Shown here piece after piece: positions 23,599 through 36,900 of a DNA stretch of 64,000 nt. This DNA comes from Setaria digitata (lineage: Eukaryota; Nematoda; Chromadorea; Rhabditida; Setariidae). Made by a program: the position numbers and the translations under genes. The notes below the pieces were generated by a model. That model had not been told where the DNA came from. It worked only from the letters and a program-made list of their open reading frames with translations, and searched no databases. The stretch covers positions 62,001 to 126,000 of the forward strand of contig RCAB01000054.1 of the NCBI GenBank assembly GCA_003640385.1. The letters are read 5' to 3'. Position 1 is the first letter of the stretch; every line of letters begins with the position of its first letter.

Positions 23599-26500
23599 AT
23601 GGAAACTGATGAAAATACATGGCAAGATGTTTTTCATGTAATCAGTCATTTTCTTCCAATCAGTTTTTGTGATTTCCAATTTTAGGCATTATTACAGAAC
23701 CGATAATTTCGAGAGTAATTTCAGCTTCAGAAACAGCAGCAAATATCGAATTCTGATTCCCAAAGGGAATTTTTCACAATCTCATCAAATTTCCCCTCAC
23801 TTCCCGAACAGCATCATCATGTTTTCCAGTCGGAAACTTACTCCACCCTTCTTGTTTCCCTCTTCTTCATTGTACCACCTACTCTGCTAACGTTTTTAAC
23901 TCCTATAAAAGATAATAGCTTAAAATGCCAGGATGGTTACATCAATTTCAATACAAATTCACTAACAGGCTCCCATTAATGCCTTTTTTGAGGTATTCTT
24001 TCTTTTCTATTGCCTTTTAATTTCTACCATTTTTCATTTTCCAATTTAAATTATTAAATATTTTGCATTAAATTAAGTATGAATTTTTTCAAAATTACTG
24101 TATAATTTTTTCATTGCCGTAAAACTTTTTGCAACATTTTTCATTGTTTTGCAAATAATTCATTGTAGAGTTTTATGGCGTCTGCTACTTGCCAAAATTA
24201 TTTCGCCCCATTTCTTATTAATTGTTGCCTGCATTCTTTATATGATAATTGGGGCATGGATATTTCAAATGCTCGAAGGACGTCACCTCAAAGTTTGTAA
24301 TTCCAAAAGTTCAATAATAATTATGTGATAATTAGTCATTTAGAAACGTTGACTATCATTAATCAAAAGTTTGAGAGGAAATATAAAAAATGTTTGAAGT
24401 TGCAATCCTCGATTCTATCTCTCTTTCCTGCAAAAAAAAAAAGTATTTAAGTGCTACAGATGTTTCAAGTTTTTATAATCTCTAAGTTCTTAACTAGGAT
24501 TTAAAAAAGAAATAGAATAAAATAAAACTACAAGATTTTGTTTAGTTCTCCTTTTTTTTTTCTTTCACTCTTCTCTTTCTCCTCCTTTTTTTTTAATCTA
24601 TAACACTATAAGCTTCTTTACAACAACTGTCAGCAATTGTTAGCAATTATTTCTAGTTGAATAATTATCTTTAAAACCATTCAGCCACATGTTAAATATT
24701 ACTGGGTCATTAATTTTAATATATCTGCTGTTTGCTGTTTTATTTGTCACTCAAATATGACCATTTTAAAAGCTTATGCCACTGTCGAATTGAGAAAGAA
24801 AAAAAAAAACTCCCTTCAATATTAAATTTTTTTTGCGATTATTTCAATTAATTATTGATCGACTAATTATGTTTTCATATGAATGTGCCCAATTTATATG
24901 TGTCATTATGGAAAAGGAAAAAAAAGAAAAAACTATAAAATTCATCCTTCTGGCAAAGAATTGTAATATTATCACAGCGATAATTTAGGATACGAAAGCA
25001 GCCCAACTAAATAAAATCGATGTTAGCGTGGAGAAGTACGTGGATCGAATTTGGGAATTAGCACATTCCGAAAAATACCGGAACATAGATCGGTCACAGT
25101 TAAAAGATATCTTCAAAAGAGATGGCAAAGAGCAATTTGATAAAGTAAATTATCATCACAGCATATCTTTAAAAAACCTACCATTTCATGTCGCAATTAT
25201 CGATATATATTATTACAGGAATATATATAATGTATTGAAATATCATATATATATNNNNATATTATATTATATTATATTATATTATATTATATTATATTAT
25301 ATTATATTATATTATATTATATTATATTATATTATATTATATTATATTATATATATATTATATATTATAATTATATTATAATATATAATATAATATATAA
25401 TATTATTATATATATATATATATTATATATATATTATTAAATATATATTATATATTATAAAATATGATATTATAAATATAATATTACAATATAAATATTT
25501 TATATATATGTATAATATTATCAATATAATATTAAATATATATAATATTATAAATATATTATAATATTATAAAATATAATATATAAAATATATTATATAT
25601 TTTATTTTATATACATATATATATATATATATAAAATGTGACAATTAATTTCGTTTCTGCGATTAAAAAGTCACAGTACCCAAAAAACAACTTAGAATAA
25701 CTGACGTTACAGTACGTGGATACAGTATTTGCTGCTCACCTTAAATATCGCCATGGTTACGATACGAATGCTCCAAGTTGGGATTTTATGACTTCATTTT
25801 TTTTCACCGCCACAATGCTCACATCAATCGGATACGGTTATGTTGCACCGTCAACGTTCTGTGGACGTTTATTTGGTGTCATCTACTGTCTCATCGGTAA
25901 AAATGTTCTGAAGATTTGTCAACTGTATCAACTTTCGATCCTGTTATTGGAACACTTTGAATTATGATGTAAGTGACAGCCAGCATTGGCAACTACCATC
26001 AATTCCGAGTTGAATCCGGACCCAGTTCCGACGAATTTCAGGCATTCCATTAACATTGGTGACAGTGGCAAATATTGCCAAATTTATATCAGAATGCGCA
26101 TTTTTGATCCACTATAAGTGCTGGAAAAAATTGATGATGTGGAGAGATAACCGGAAAGGTTTCAAGCTTCATGAACTTCGACCCATCTTTGATGATAACG
26201 AAGATGAACAAGTTGGAATTTTTCAATTTTATTTTTCCCATATTATTATTTTAACTAATTACAAAATGCTAATTAATGATTGCAAGAAATTAATATCCTC
26301 ATTTATTAGCTAAAGCATTAGACTAACATTATTGTAAACTGGCAGCTCACAGCTTCCCTTTTTCAAAAAGTTCCTCACATTGCAAAAAGTTGCAAATATT
26401 GGTTTAATTTCATAAGGCTGCTATTTCCTAATTAAACTTCATTAATTCAGCAGTATAGAAATAATTTGTTTGTGGAATCTGAAATTTATCATCCTTCTTC

Positions 26501-29500
26501 TTTTTAATTTTTTGTTCTTCAGGAACTTCTGGACAAGATAAAACTTGTTCGTTTCCCTCCAGTAATTCTGTTCCTAATTGTATTCATTTATGGCCTTTTC
26601 GGTTCATACATCATTCAAAAAAAAGAGCATTGGACTTATACAGAAGCCATATATTTCACTTTTATTAGCATTTTGACAGTTGGTTAGTATATCTCTTTGG
26701 CATTATTAATCAGTGAGCAAATCATAATTGTTCCAGGCAAAATGTCTTATTAATGTAATTAAAATCGATGAATGGTTACTTAAGTAAATGAAATCTATCA
26801 GCTACTATGTGACTCTTCAGGTTTCGGAGACTATCGTCCGGGACAACATAATATGCTAATTGTTTTATGTGTTATTATGGGTGGCATTATTTTGACAACA
26901 ATGTGTATGGATGTGGTTGGCCGAATGTACCTCAAAGAGATTCATTACATTGGCCGTAAAATCCAAACAAATAATCCATTCTTTCTAATTCGTGAAGCGA
27001 AAGCAAGGTGTAGCAATTAATTTTTACCTTAATATATGAGTATTTTTCTTATCAGTACTGTGATTACTATTTTTACATTGTCATTATTATCACTTTCTCA
27101 TGGACAACGCAATTTTTTAAAATGTTTTATTTTCTTCCTTCAACTAATTAATTAATTGCACTTCAAAATTTATCATTCACGTGGCATCCGTAAACTTTCA
27201 AACTTTTAGAAGACGACGACAAGCAACTGCAAGTATGCTTTTAGAACTAGCGAAAGGTATGATATTCGAACACAGTAGTGGTTATAAAGGTGCGATGGGT
27301 AGAAGACGTATGAGTAGGAAGTATCGAAAACGTGGGCCACATATGCGTACGTTTGAGGAATATTTCTTAAAAACTAGCAAATTGTTTTGTTAATCTTTGT
27401 AAAATGCAAAAATAAACTTTCAATTGATAGTAATTAAAAAAGGTTAACTTTTCGAATTTTACGAAGTTTAAAAAATATTTCAATTTCCAGTAACAGATGA
27501 TGAATTCATGTTCGCTCGTTTACCACCAGATCCACCACGAGAATGTCAAGTTGTATCTACATCTGCCTATTCGGTCCGACTAGCCTGGGAGCCAGCATTT
27601 TCTGCTGATGGCCAGGTCACCTACAATATACGTTACCGGATCAAGTTAGTAGTCTTGATTGCGCAGATTAGATTCAATTCGCAACGTTTATTCCATGAGC
27701 AGAATTGGAAATCCTACTATTTGTAGAAGTTATCAGGAGTTACAACTAAATTTTCTAATTTAGACATCAAGAAAACAGTAAAACACGTGAACTGCGTGGC
27801 ATTCAAGGTCATACAGCGGAAATTATGAGCGTTGATTCATGTTCTTTGTATGAATTCCGAATCACAGCTGTTTCACGCTATGGCGAAAGCAAACCGGTCT
27901 ATTTAGTCCAGTATACAGGTAGTCTGAAGTTCTTTCCCATGTAATTTCAAGAATTTTTAATTAAAAATTTGTTTTTCTCGAAGCAATTCATGTCCAAATA
28001 TGAATTTAAAAAAAGATTCTTAAATCAATTAAAGACAAAATATTGGGGCAGTAATTTATTTCGAAGTTTCTACGTTTGCTTCAAAAATTAGTTTTCCATA
28101 ATCAATATGAAATGAATCGCAAGATGGTTGAAGTGTTGCAAAAATACTAAACATAAAATTATCATAATGCTGCACTGAAACAATTAAAATCTTTTAATTC
28201 CCGCAATAAGTTTAAAAATTGTCAAAGAAAATTATTACAATAATACAAAATTTCAGTAATTTCTAAAGCTCACAATCAGAACTATTTAAACATAAAATAG
28301 GACGATAATATTTCAAAATTTGGCTATTAAAAAAAATATTAGCCATAGCATTAAAACCCAAATAATCAGGAGACAAAATACGTACAGGAGATCAAGTACC
28401 ACCAAGTCAGGTCAAAGGACACAAAGCAGAATCTAAAAAAGATCAAAATACAGCAAAGAATAAAGCCAACTCATTAAACAAAAATAAACGAAAACCCTGA
28501 TTAAACATACGATAATCAAACTAATAAATAATTAATATAATAAACATTAATAAATATAATAAACAATTAATAGATATCAAGTGTATTGCAGAGCCACAGC
28601 TTAGTCCACAACATATTTTGGCAAAGCGGCTAAATGCAAATACAATCGAGCTCTCCTGGGAACCACCTTACAAACGAACTAGAGACGTTACGGTAGTAAT
28701 TAGCTGATCTTACATCTTAACAACTTTGATAAAGAGTCTTCTTTAATCTAAAGATAATGAAGCAATCCAGTTAGTGTACCAACACAATTTTGTGGTACTT
28801 AAAGGGATGAGCAGAAGGATGTTATTTCGAGAGCAGATGAGTACTAGTTCGGAAGTGGAGAAATAGACGATCGCTAATTCGAGAGTGAAAGGATAGTATT
28901 TTAAAACTAGAAGGATGCTAATTCGAGAGTGGGAGGATGTCGTTTCAAGAATAGATGAGTGCTAATTCGAGAGTGAAAGGATGTTAGTTTGAGAGTGGAA
29001 GGAGGACTCCCCAATTTTAAAGTAAAATGATGTTATTTCGAAAGAGAAAGGATGCTAGTTCAAGATTAAAGGGTCGTCATTTTAAGAAAAAGATAAAAGA
29101 GTAAAAAAAATCATTTTAAGATCCGATTCTAAAACACGACATATTTATTAAATCAATTTTCGTCGTGGAGATTTTTGATTAGATATTAGTTTGAATTAAT
29201 CTGAAAAAGGTCGAGGAATTTTTCAGAATTATATTGTCTATTATACCGAAAATCCGAATGCTCATTTCTCAGTCTGGGAACGGATTACAGTACGTGGACA
29301 ACGGATTGTCTTTCCGGATTTGCGTTATGACTGGTTTTATACGTTTTGTGCGACGGCATGTTTCAAAGACGGACAACGATCGCCGCTATCTAGAGCGCTC
29401 TTTGTCAAAACTGATAAACTTGAATTTCGCCCTAAATGTTCAATTTTATTTTTTTTGCAAAACATTATATGTTAAATTATAAAAAGTTAATTACTACGAG

Positions 29501-29848
29501 TTTATTTAACAATTACACTTAATCCAACAAGAGATTGCATTTTCAAATTATATTATAAAAGAAAAATTATAAAAAATGTTTTATCTATCGAATAAATGAA
29601 AACAATGAAGTATCTCGTTCATATGAAATAAAATTCCAGGTAATTTGATTAATTAGCACTCTTTTTTTAACCCGAAATAAACAAGTGGCTAATTTTGAAA
29701 ATGAAGCCAAGATGAATTAATCCACATAATTACAGGTGTTGGTCAGTCACATACCATCGAAGTTATGAATACTATATTATATGCAGAAGATGAAATTAAT
29801 GAAAGAGTACCTTTGTTGCCTCGAGATTATGTATCCTTCCAGAATTAA
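23599..29848 (+). CDS. Two-pore-domain (TWK/K2P) potassium channel with C-terminal FN3 domains
   Basis: The core exons join perfectly: 24169-24292, 24989-25144, 25713-25896, 26042-26211, 26523-26682, 26821-27007, 27210-27346, 27491-27644, 27764-27918, 28592-28692, 29227-29437 and 29736-29848. Order: M1 (LLIVACILYMIIGAWIF), an extracellular cap, pore 1 with filter TSIGYG, M2, M3 (PPVILFLIVFIYGLFGSYII), pore 2 with filter LTVGFGD, M4, a basic segment (RRRQATASMLLELAKG), then two fibronectin type III modules (27491-27918 and 28592-29437) and a short tail. Family role: background K+ leak channel of the plasma membrane; as a dimer it forms one pore. The N-terminus is tentative: an ATG exon at 23599-23637 and a Gln/Ser-rich frame from 23725 (LQKQQQISNSDSQREF) could precede M1, but the junction into 24169 is not settled. 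FN3 modules on the predicted cytosolic side of a K2P channel are unusual. Confidence 0.85.
25249..25640. repeat. ATATT/AT microsatellite with a four-N gap in a K2P intron
   Basis: A long (TATTA)n array follows four Ns at 25255-25258 and degenerates into AT-only sequence up to about 25633. It lies in the intron between 25144 and 25713. The true length is probably unknown because the assembly breaks here. Confidence 0.9.
28800..29110. repeat. Degenerate minisatellite in a K2P intron
   Basis: About a dozen imperfect units of roughly 22-27 bases, consensus near AGGATGCTAATTCGAGAGTG, fill most of the intron between the two halves of the second FN3 domain (28693-29226). Confidence 0.75.
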
Positions 29849-30203
29849 TTGCCATTATTTATCGTATAACGAATTTTTTAACTTTTAATTTAAAATTTAA
29901 GAGTGACAGATTGAAAAACAATCGTTGATTTGTTTCTTTCAGTAATAGAAAAAGATTTAAATTTGTTAATTTCCTTGGATCTCAAAGATGTTTTCAAAAA
30001 ATTTCTTTTTTTTGAAATCTTATTCGATGTTACTAATTTATGGATATACTGATAAAGCCATTCATTAATTAATGAAAGAATGTTCTTCCATCTCGTGAAT
30101 TATCTCTCACTACAAATAATACCAACAACAAACTTCATGCCTTAATTAGCCCTTGCTAACACTAACTGTTTATTTTCCATCTTGCTTTTTCAAAATCTTC
30201 CAC

Positions 30204-30320
30204 AGACGTAGGACGTTCACACGTAACTTAATGGGAAGCTCAGGTAAATTGTAGGAAAACTCACGTAACCTGCTGCGGAACTCACGCAACTTGCTGGAGA
30301 ACTCACGTAACTTGCTGAAA
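30204..30320. repeat. 21-base minisatellite, about five units
   Basis: Units such as CTCACGTAACTTGCTGGAGAA repeat with period 21 and mismatches increasing towards the left end. Because 21 is divisible by three, the minus strand stays open and reads as repeated SKLREFS-like heptads, but no splice or start context supports a gene. Confidence 0.8.
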
Positions 30321-30921
30321 AAAAAAAACAGCACATCTCCGTAGGCAATCAGTGGCATTTCAGACAAAAAATATCTTGACCTAAGCCAAGACTGTTGCTA
30401 GAAGTTGCGAAATAGCACTGAAGGAGTGTGTGATTTGAGGAGACACGAGAATGATGAGTGGGAAATTGTCTGTTTGTAAATACTGTGGTGGGGTTGGGAT
30501 GGTTTTGTCGTGATCATTTTCAGTTAGTCAATTTCAGGTAAGGTCTAGGTAGAAAAGTAGGTTAAAGTAATTAAGGATTATGAGGAGTCTCTTTGTAAGC
30601 AGCAAATTATTCATAGAAATTCACGATTATATAGAAATCTACAAGCTTATAAAAATTTTTGTGGAAAAGTGTTTTCAGACATTTGCATTTATGGATTTTT
30701 CTATAACTAGATTTTATAAGAATTTATAGTTATTTATAAAAGAATTTGCTTGTTTCACCGTAAAAAGCCTTCAGTATTTACGATTCATTAATTCAATAAC
30801 ATTCTGATAATACATTCCATACAGAGATTAGATTTTATGATAAGGTATTTCCTCCGTTATTATTGTTATCAGTGCATAATTATTCCTGATTATGACGAAT
30901 TCTTTTGAGCATGAAGGGAAT

Positions 30922-30931
30922 AATATTACAG
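30922..30931 (+). promoter_or_regulatory. Possible spliced-leader acceptor of the SMG8 gene
   Basis: TATTACAG ends one base before the ATG at 30933. An acceptor this close to the start codon, with no upstream exon needed, is the usual sign of SL trans-splicing in nematodes. Inference only. Confidence 0.4.
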
Positions 30932-30932
30932 C

Positions 30933-33900
30933 ATGAAGAATGGACTTGCGGAACCATTATCGAAATGGCTTACCGAATCAGCCTACAATTTGGGTATGTT
31001 TGAGGGAAGACGTATTGTTGTTGTTGGAATTGTTGGAAAAGCCTCTAGCGATTGTTCTAAGGCCGATCCAATCAATAGCTTATTAGAACGACCTGTTTTC
31101 ATTCAACGAATCCCTGTAGAAGACAGTACTGCTTCGGTAAGCAATTGATTTACTCGTTGCAGAAAGTTGAAGTGCTTTTTATATTTATAGTTTTAAGGAT
31201 CTAAATTTCTGAAGTGTTATTAGTTTAATTAATAGGTAGTAAGGAGAGACAATAAATGATGAAACTTCTGACTTCTTCAGAAGCTACATTACCGTGTGGA
31301 CGGTGATTAGTGTAAGCCAAAAGGCATAAACAAAGAGCGGTTGTTAGTCTAAATCGAACATTCGCCTAAATATATCATTCGTCCTGGTATAGGTAATACG
31401 ATAAGGTATTTCTTTCAGATTGAAGCTTATTATGCTTCTGAACTCTCGGCTGTTTTCCTCCACCTTTCTGGATATGGCGACTTGTGCTCGTTAGAACATT
31501 TTGTAAGAAATAGTGGTGACGACCGAAAAGTAAGCTTGCAGAGAATCAATTTATGCTGAAATTAGGTTAAAGGATACTTTTGAAAATTTAACTTTGATTT
31601 GTTGTTAGTTTTAAAGAAAAATTAATGATTTAGGAAAAAATGATAAATCGGATCACTGTTGAATTTTGTCGCGATTAACTTGAGATATTAAAAATCAATA
31701 TGGAAGCTTGTTAAATAATCTTTAACTTCTTTTAACCATTTAAAACTTATTATTTCATAGCTAATATACATGATTAGATTTTTTTAATTCATTAAATCAT
31801 TGAGTTTCAGGGTTTCTTCGAACATCTTTCGCAATTAGAAATCGATTATGCGCGATGCCTTACATTTCTTTTGCTTTGTTCACATTTATTGATTTACATG
31901 GAACCAGGCTGTCGATTTGATCAGAGTTGCTGTCGTGATCTGAAACGAGCCAATGAACTCCGGCGGTTTTGTCAAAAAGAAATTCGGACAAAACTCTCAG
32001 CTGTTGCAGGTTTTCCGCAGGATTGGTCTTCGGAAGGACGGTTAGCTCAACCACGATGCCTCTTTGCATTCCATCGTCATTTATTGCGGGGTGATTTAAA
32101 TTCCAGCCGAAAGGTCTGTTCTTTCAAATTTTTTAGTTTCCGTATTTAATTCCAAAAATGCTCAATAATTGCAACTGCATCAGAAGCAATAGAAATTCTT
32201 TGTTACTGAATGAACAATTTTTGCTGAAATAGTTTAAATTGCTAAATTTCATTCTAATGCACTCTGGTACGTTCGTAGGAAGCATCCTGCATATTTCTAA
32301 AGAACATGATGCGGATTAATTCCAACTGAAAAGTACGAGAAAACTTAGGAGATCATTTTCAGTTTCAGTGATATCCCTAATCAATCAGTAGTGAAAAATT
32401 TTATCTGATATACTAGTGGGGGGCTGCTTTTAAAGTATACTGGATGAATTTTTAAAAAACTGATAAATGATTGTGGATCTATTACTTGATCTTTTTTTTT
32501 TTTTGAATTTAGAGAGAACTAAAGAGCAAACTCGTGGAAAAATTAGAACAACAAATATATAGGTGTATGCAGATATATGGGCTGATTGGAACTGGCGATA
32601 AGTAAGTTGTTTCATTCGGAATTAAATTTTTCGTACTCAAAGGAATATCTAAAAACTGCTTTCTATAAGTTATGATAAGTCTTTGAAGGAGAAAGAGAAG
32701 ACATGTAGTTAAAATATTCTAGAATTCAGGCATATGTCAGCATTTTTTGCTTTCATAAACTGCAGAATTATGATTTATGGAATCATATTTTTCCTACCAA
32801 TAAATAAAAACTTTGAACTGTTATGGATTTCCTGATTTAAAATAATTTTTCTCTAAATCCAATCAATAATATTTAGAGATGGTCCATGCAGTTTACCAAA
32901 ATCTGTGGAACAATTCGTTTACTTATTTTCGGCAGCGGAATCATGTCATGATGTTATTCGTAGCAGCTTACTGATGCTTCTTGAACGAGGCAACAATAAA
33001 GAGGAGAATGATGGAACTGAGAAAAAGGGTATATTTTGTATTTTATTTATTATCTCTCTATCGCTGGCAATGCAAATTTTCAATTTTTATTGTTGAACTA
33101 CAGTTGCTTCCTATATTGATAAAGTTCTGTGTATGTTTCGTTATTGCTTTAAGTAAAAGAAACAAGTAGATTTTTCCTATAGGAATTTAAATTGAATAAG
33201 AAGAATTAGACAGTTAATTAAATTGTTCGAGTTCCACTATTTTAGCATTTAGTCCTCTGTAGAGTATTACTCCAATAAGCTTGAAAAAATTCATTTACCA
33301 AAGACTTATTATGTCGGGATTAATGGCCACTTTTTAAACGCTTTTTTTATAATAATTAATGAAATCTGCTCCAGATTTCTTTAATATTTGTAAACTGTTT
33401 TATTAGTTTGAGATTCGCTTTAACTTGATAAGCTTCATGTGTTTATATGTTATGTGGAATAATTGCAGAAAAAGAAGAACGAAGCAGTGATTTTGGTGAA
33501 TTTTTGCGTTCGCATATTAATTTCGTGCGCCAAGATGAAGAAAAGAGGAAATATCTTTATGAGGTTCAATTATTTATATTTATATTTTCACGTTATTACA
33601 TATCAGAGCTTTTTCATAGTTTTGGAATTAATAAACCAAGCTTTCTGGTAAAGGGACATATCACTTAACTGAATTTAATTAAATTGGATTTGAGTTTAAT
33701 TTTTATTGAATTTAAAGCTTTTTTTTCTGCCCTTGCCATGAATCCTTCATTAATTTTAATAGGTGCCGAAATTGAAATGGCTGTTGATTGGTGGACAAAT
33801 TGTCTACAACCAATTATTCCAAACACGAATCTTCAGCGATGAGAAAATATACAAGCTTAGTAGTCTTGAGCTGCAGTTTTCCAAAAGGTTGGATAGAAGA

Positions 33901-36900
33901 TTTAGAAGATTATTTATTTTCTTAATAAAAGTCTTCCAATCATGAATTTATTTTGCTTGTAGACATTAAAGCTTATTTTAGCATGGAGAGCGCTTATATC
34001 GGACAAGCTAAAGCAGTATATCAGAATAGTGGTAAGGATGGACGCGATTTCGAAAAACGAAAGTCACAGGTTTTCACGAAAGCAGAGCATGAGGCAAAGG
34101 TTCGGGTTTAATTTTGTCTTATAAAATCCGTAGAATTTCTTTAAATATTTGCAGTACTGTAAGAGAACTTTTTGGAATAACTTAAAGTTTTTTAAAAATT
34201 TTTACTCATATTTTAATATTACCGATTTTATTCGAAAAATATCAAGCGGAAGGAAATAGTTCGAATTGAGGGAATGGCTAATAATAGAACTAAAGAAGAC
34301 TTTAGTGTAGTATAATTCAGTTGGCTCGTGCAGTGGAGCATTTGGAATGTATTTATCATGGTACCAGGTTAGAAAAGGCCAAAGAAATACTGAAGCAAGA
34401 ATGCGAATCTCTTTGGGCTACTCAAAAAGCCTGTGAATTCATCTCACTCACTGGAAATGAATGTATTTTGCCGGTAAATTATTGGAATTTTTATATGAAG
34501 TAACCTTTTAATATTCTAGCACCTTATCTTTTAACAAATTGCAAACAAAAGCGTCTAGAGGCGTCTGGTTTGGCCTTACCAATGTCGTTATGTAAAAATT
34601 ATTTGGTAAAAATATTTGAAAAGGAAAGAACTTCTAGAAAAAAAGAAGTCTTACATTGTTCATTTTTATTTTCATGAGGAGAATTCTTGAGGTTGACGTT
34701 TAAGTTCCATAGGGAATAGAATGTGCGTGATTTTCTAGATTCATCATTCCTTATCGGATCTAGAAGTGCCGGTCTCAAAACGAGTTGCTCACTCGAGTGG
34801 AGCCCGCTTTCTTTCCACATGCAATTGTGGGCATTCACAAGCACTGCGCAATGACCCATTTTCGTTGCGTGTTTGTTTCACTTTCTTTTATTTCTTATAT
34901 TTTATCTCTCCAATTATTTTATTGCAATTAGTTACAGCTGAGAACTTTGGCTGTTATTTTCCTAACAACAATTTTTTACATTATTTAATAACTTTATTTA
35001 ATTACACTTTGTTTTCATGGATAGATGACCATATCAAAAAAATATTCTTGCGCTGTTTCAGGAAGCCAATTATGATTTTTATATGCAGTTCGCATGCTGC
35101 AAAAATATAGGAGAATATGAATTTGAAATTTTCAAATACGATGATATTAAAGAGGGGTCGTTGGATGTGGAAAGTTCACCAGATAAGTCTCAAAAATCAA
35201 CAACTCCAGAGCATAGTTTTTCCGAATTTTCAGCAACATCGATGGGCGAAAGTAATTTAATTTATGATTTCTTTATCCTTTCTAATAATCTTTAGAAATA
35301 TTATGCTGAACAGTAGTCCTGAATCACAAAAGAAAATTGTCAAGCTTACTTGATGCAGCGTATAGTGCTAGTAACAAATACTGAGTTGTTATAGCTTAGA
35401 GTGCTGTGTTTCAAAAAAAAATTTGTTCCGTTATTTTTATAATGATATATTTAGATGATTTGAAGATGCTTTTGGATCGTGATAATCCTCTAGAAGGAGA
35501 TGAGGTACACCATGAAAGCATGCAGTCTCCTTTTAAAAGTAAAATTTATTTTAATTTTTCGTGTGCTAACAATAAAAAACTGAATAACTGAAGTATAGAG
35601 GTTAAAACTGTGAGTAGATTGTGCGATTTTACTTTTTTCAAACATTCTTTATATTCTTCTTTGCTTTTGTGAAACGATTTTAGGATTAACGGTTCTACTG
35701 TTTCAGCAGAAGGGACAGATATTGATGAGGTAGAGAAAGAGTTGGTGGAAAAGAAAGTTTCAGTTTTATCAGAAACAGAAAAATGCGGTGAAGAACAAAC
35801 ACCAGAAGAATTGGAGAATAATGATGAAGAGGACGATGAAGAATATGTCAGAGCGGAAGAACCTGAACAACCATTTCCAGGAATGCGACGCCATCGAGCG
35901 GTTAAATTTTATTTCGAATGAATATTAGCATCAAAAATATAAACTGCATGGTGTCACCGTTTACATTCTGTTGATCATTATGTTTTTTCGATTGTTTTTG
36001 AATGCAGCAAATTATAGCATATGGATGACTATGAGTCATGGTGGCAAGAAGATGAAGAGGGTATTCCAGAAGTTGAAGGACAAGTTTCATACCTTGATGA
36101 TGATGACGTACAACTACGAGAACCGGAAGTGGATAACTCCGATACCTTAGATACTTTCGCCATGAACTTTGAAGAAGAACTGGTGAAGCTGAGGAAATTA
36201 TGTAAAGGTATCTATCTGATATGTGTTTATTTACATATTTAAGTTATCATTTTTAGGCTTTTTGAAAACAGTTCAGTCACCACTATTTCTAAAGAGATAA
36301 TTAGGAAGTTTCTCATTTGTTTATCTTTTTTTACAGCTACGTAATTGGAGCATTTTTTTGCTAAAAAATNTTGAAAACAGTTCAGTCACCACTATTTCTA
36401 AAGAGATAATTAGGAAGTTTCTCTTTTGTTTATCTTTTTTTACAGCTACGTAATTGGAGCATTTTTTTGCTAAAAAATTGTTTAGGCCAGTTTCTGGAAT
36501 GTGTTCCGAATACGGAATCGCCATCTAGAAAACCACTTTTTCCCTCCTGGTCACTTGTATGTCTCGGTGCGTCAAGTTTATACAGGTCTTTTTTATTATC
36601 TTATTTACTAAATTCATTTCTGTAAAGTTCACTTAATTTAGTTAATTAATGAAGCTGATTAATTTAGTCACAAGGCTGGTCTTCGTGATATGCCGAATTT
36701 CAAAAGTGGGACACAATTTCTTTTACCAGTCGACATTTTTGTAACAATTGATCCTGAAAAATGGGATGTTGATATGAAAGAGATTATGGGTGATTCTTAC
36801 GGTATGAGATCGAAACGTCCGATTAAAGTGAGCAAGAGTAATCGTGAGAAAGTGAAGGTATCATATTTAATTACGGAAATTGAGGAGGAAACAATTTTGA

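Larger units (their letters stand above)
29849..30932. other. Intergenic between the K2P and SMG8 genes
   Basis: No coding exon. It contains a 21-base minisatellite (separate entry). Both flanking genes are on the plus strand, but a gap of nearly 1.1 kb does not by itself argue for an operon. Confidence 0.5.

Noticed and set aside
25144..25381. Open frame running through the TATTA microsatellite with repeated ILYY-like residues
   Set aside because: A consensus donor at 25145 ends the real exon. The continuation is a translated microsatellite with Ns.
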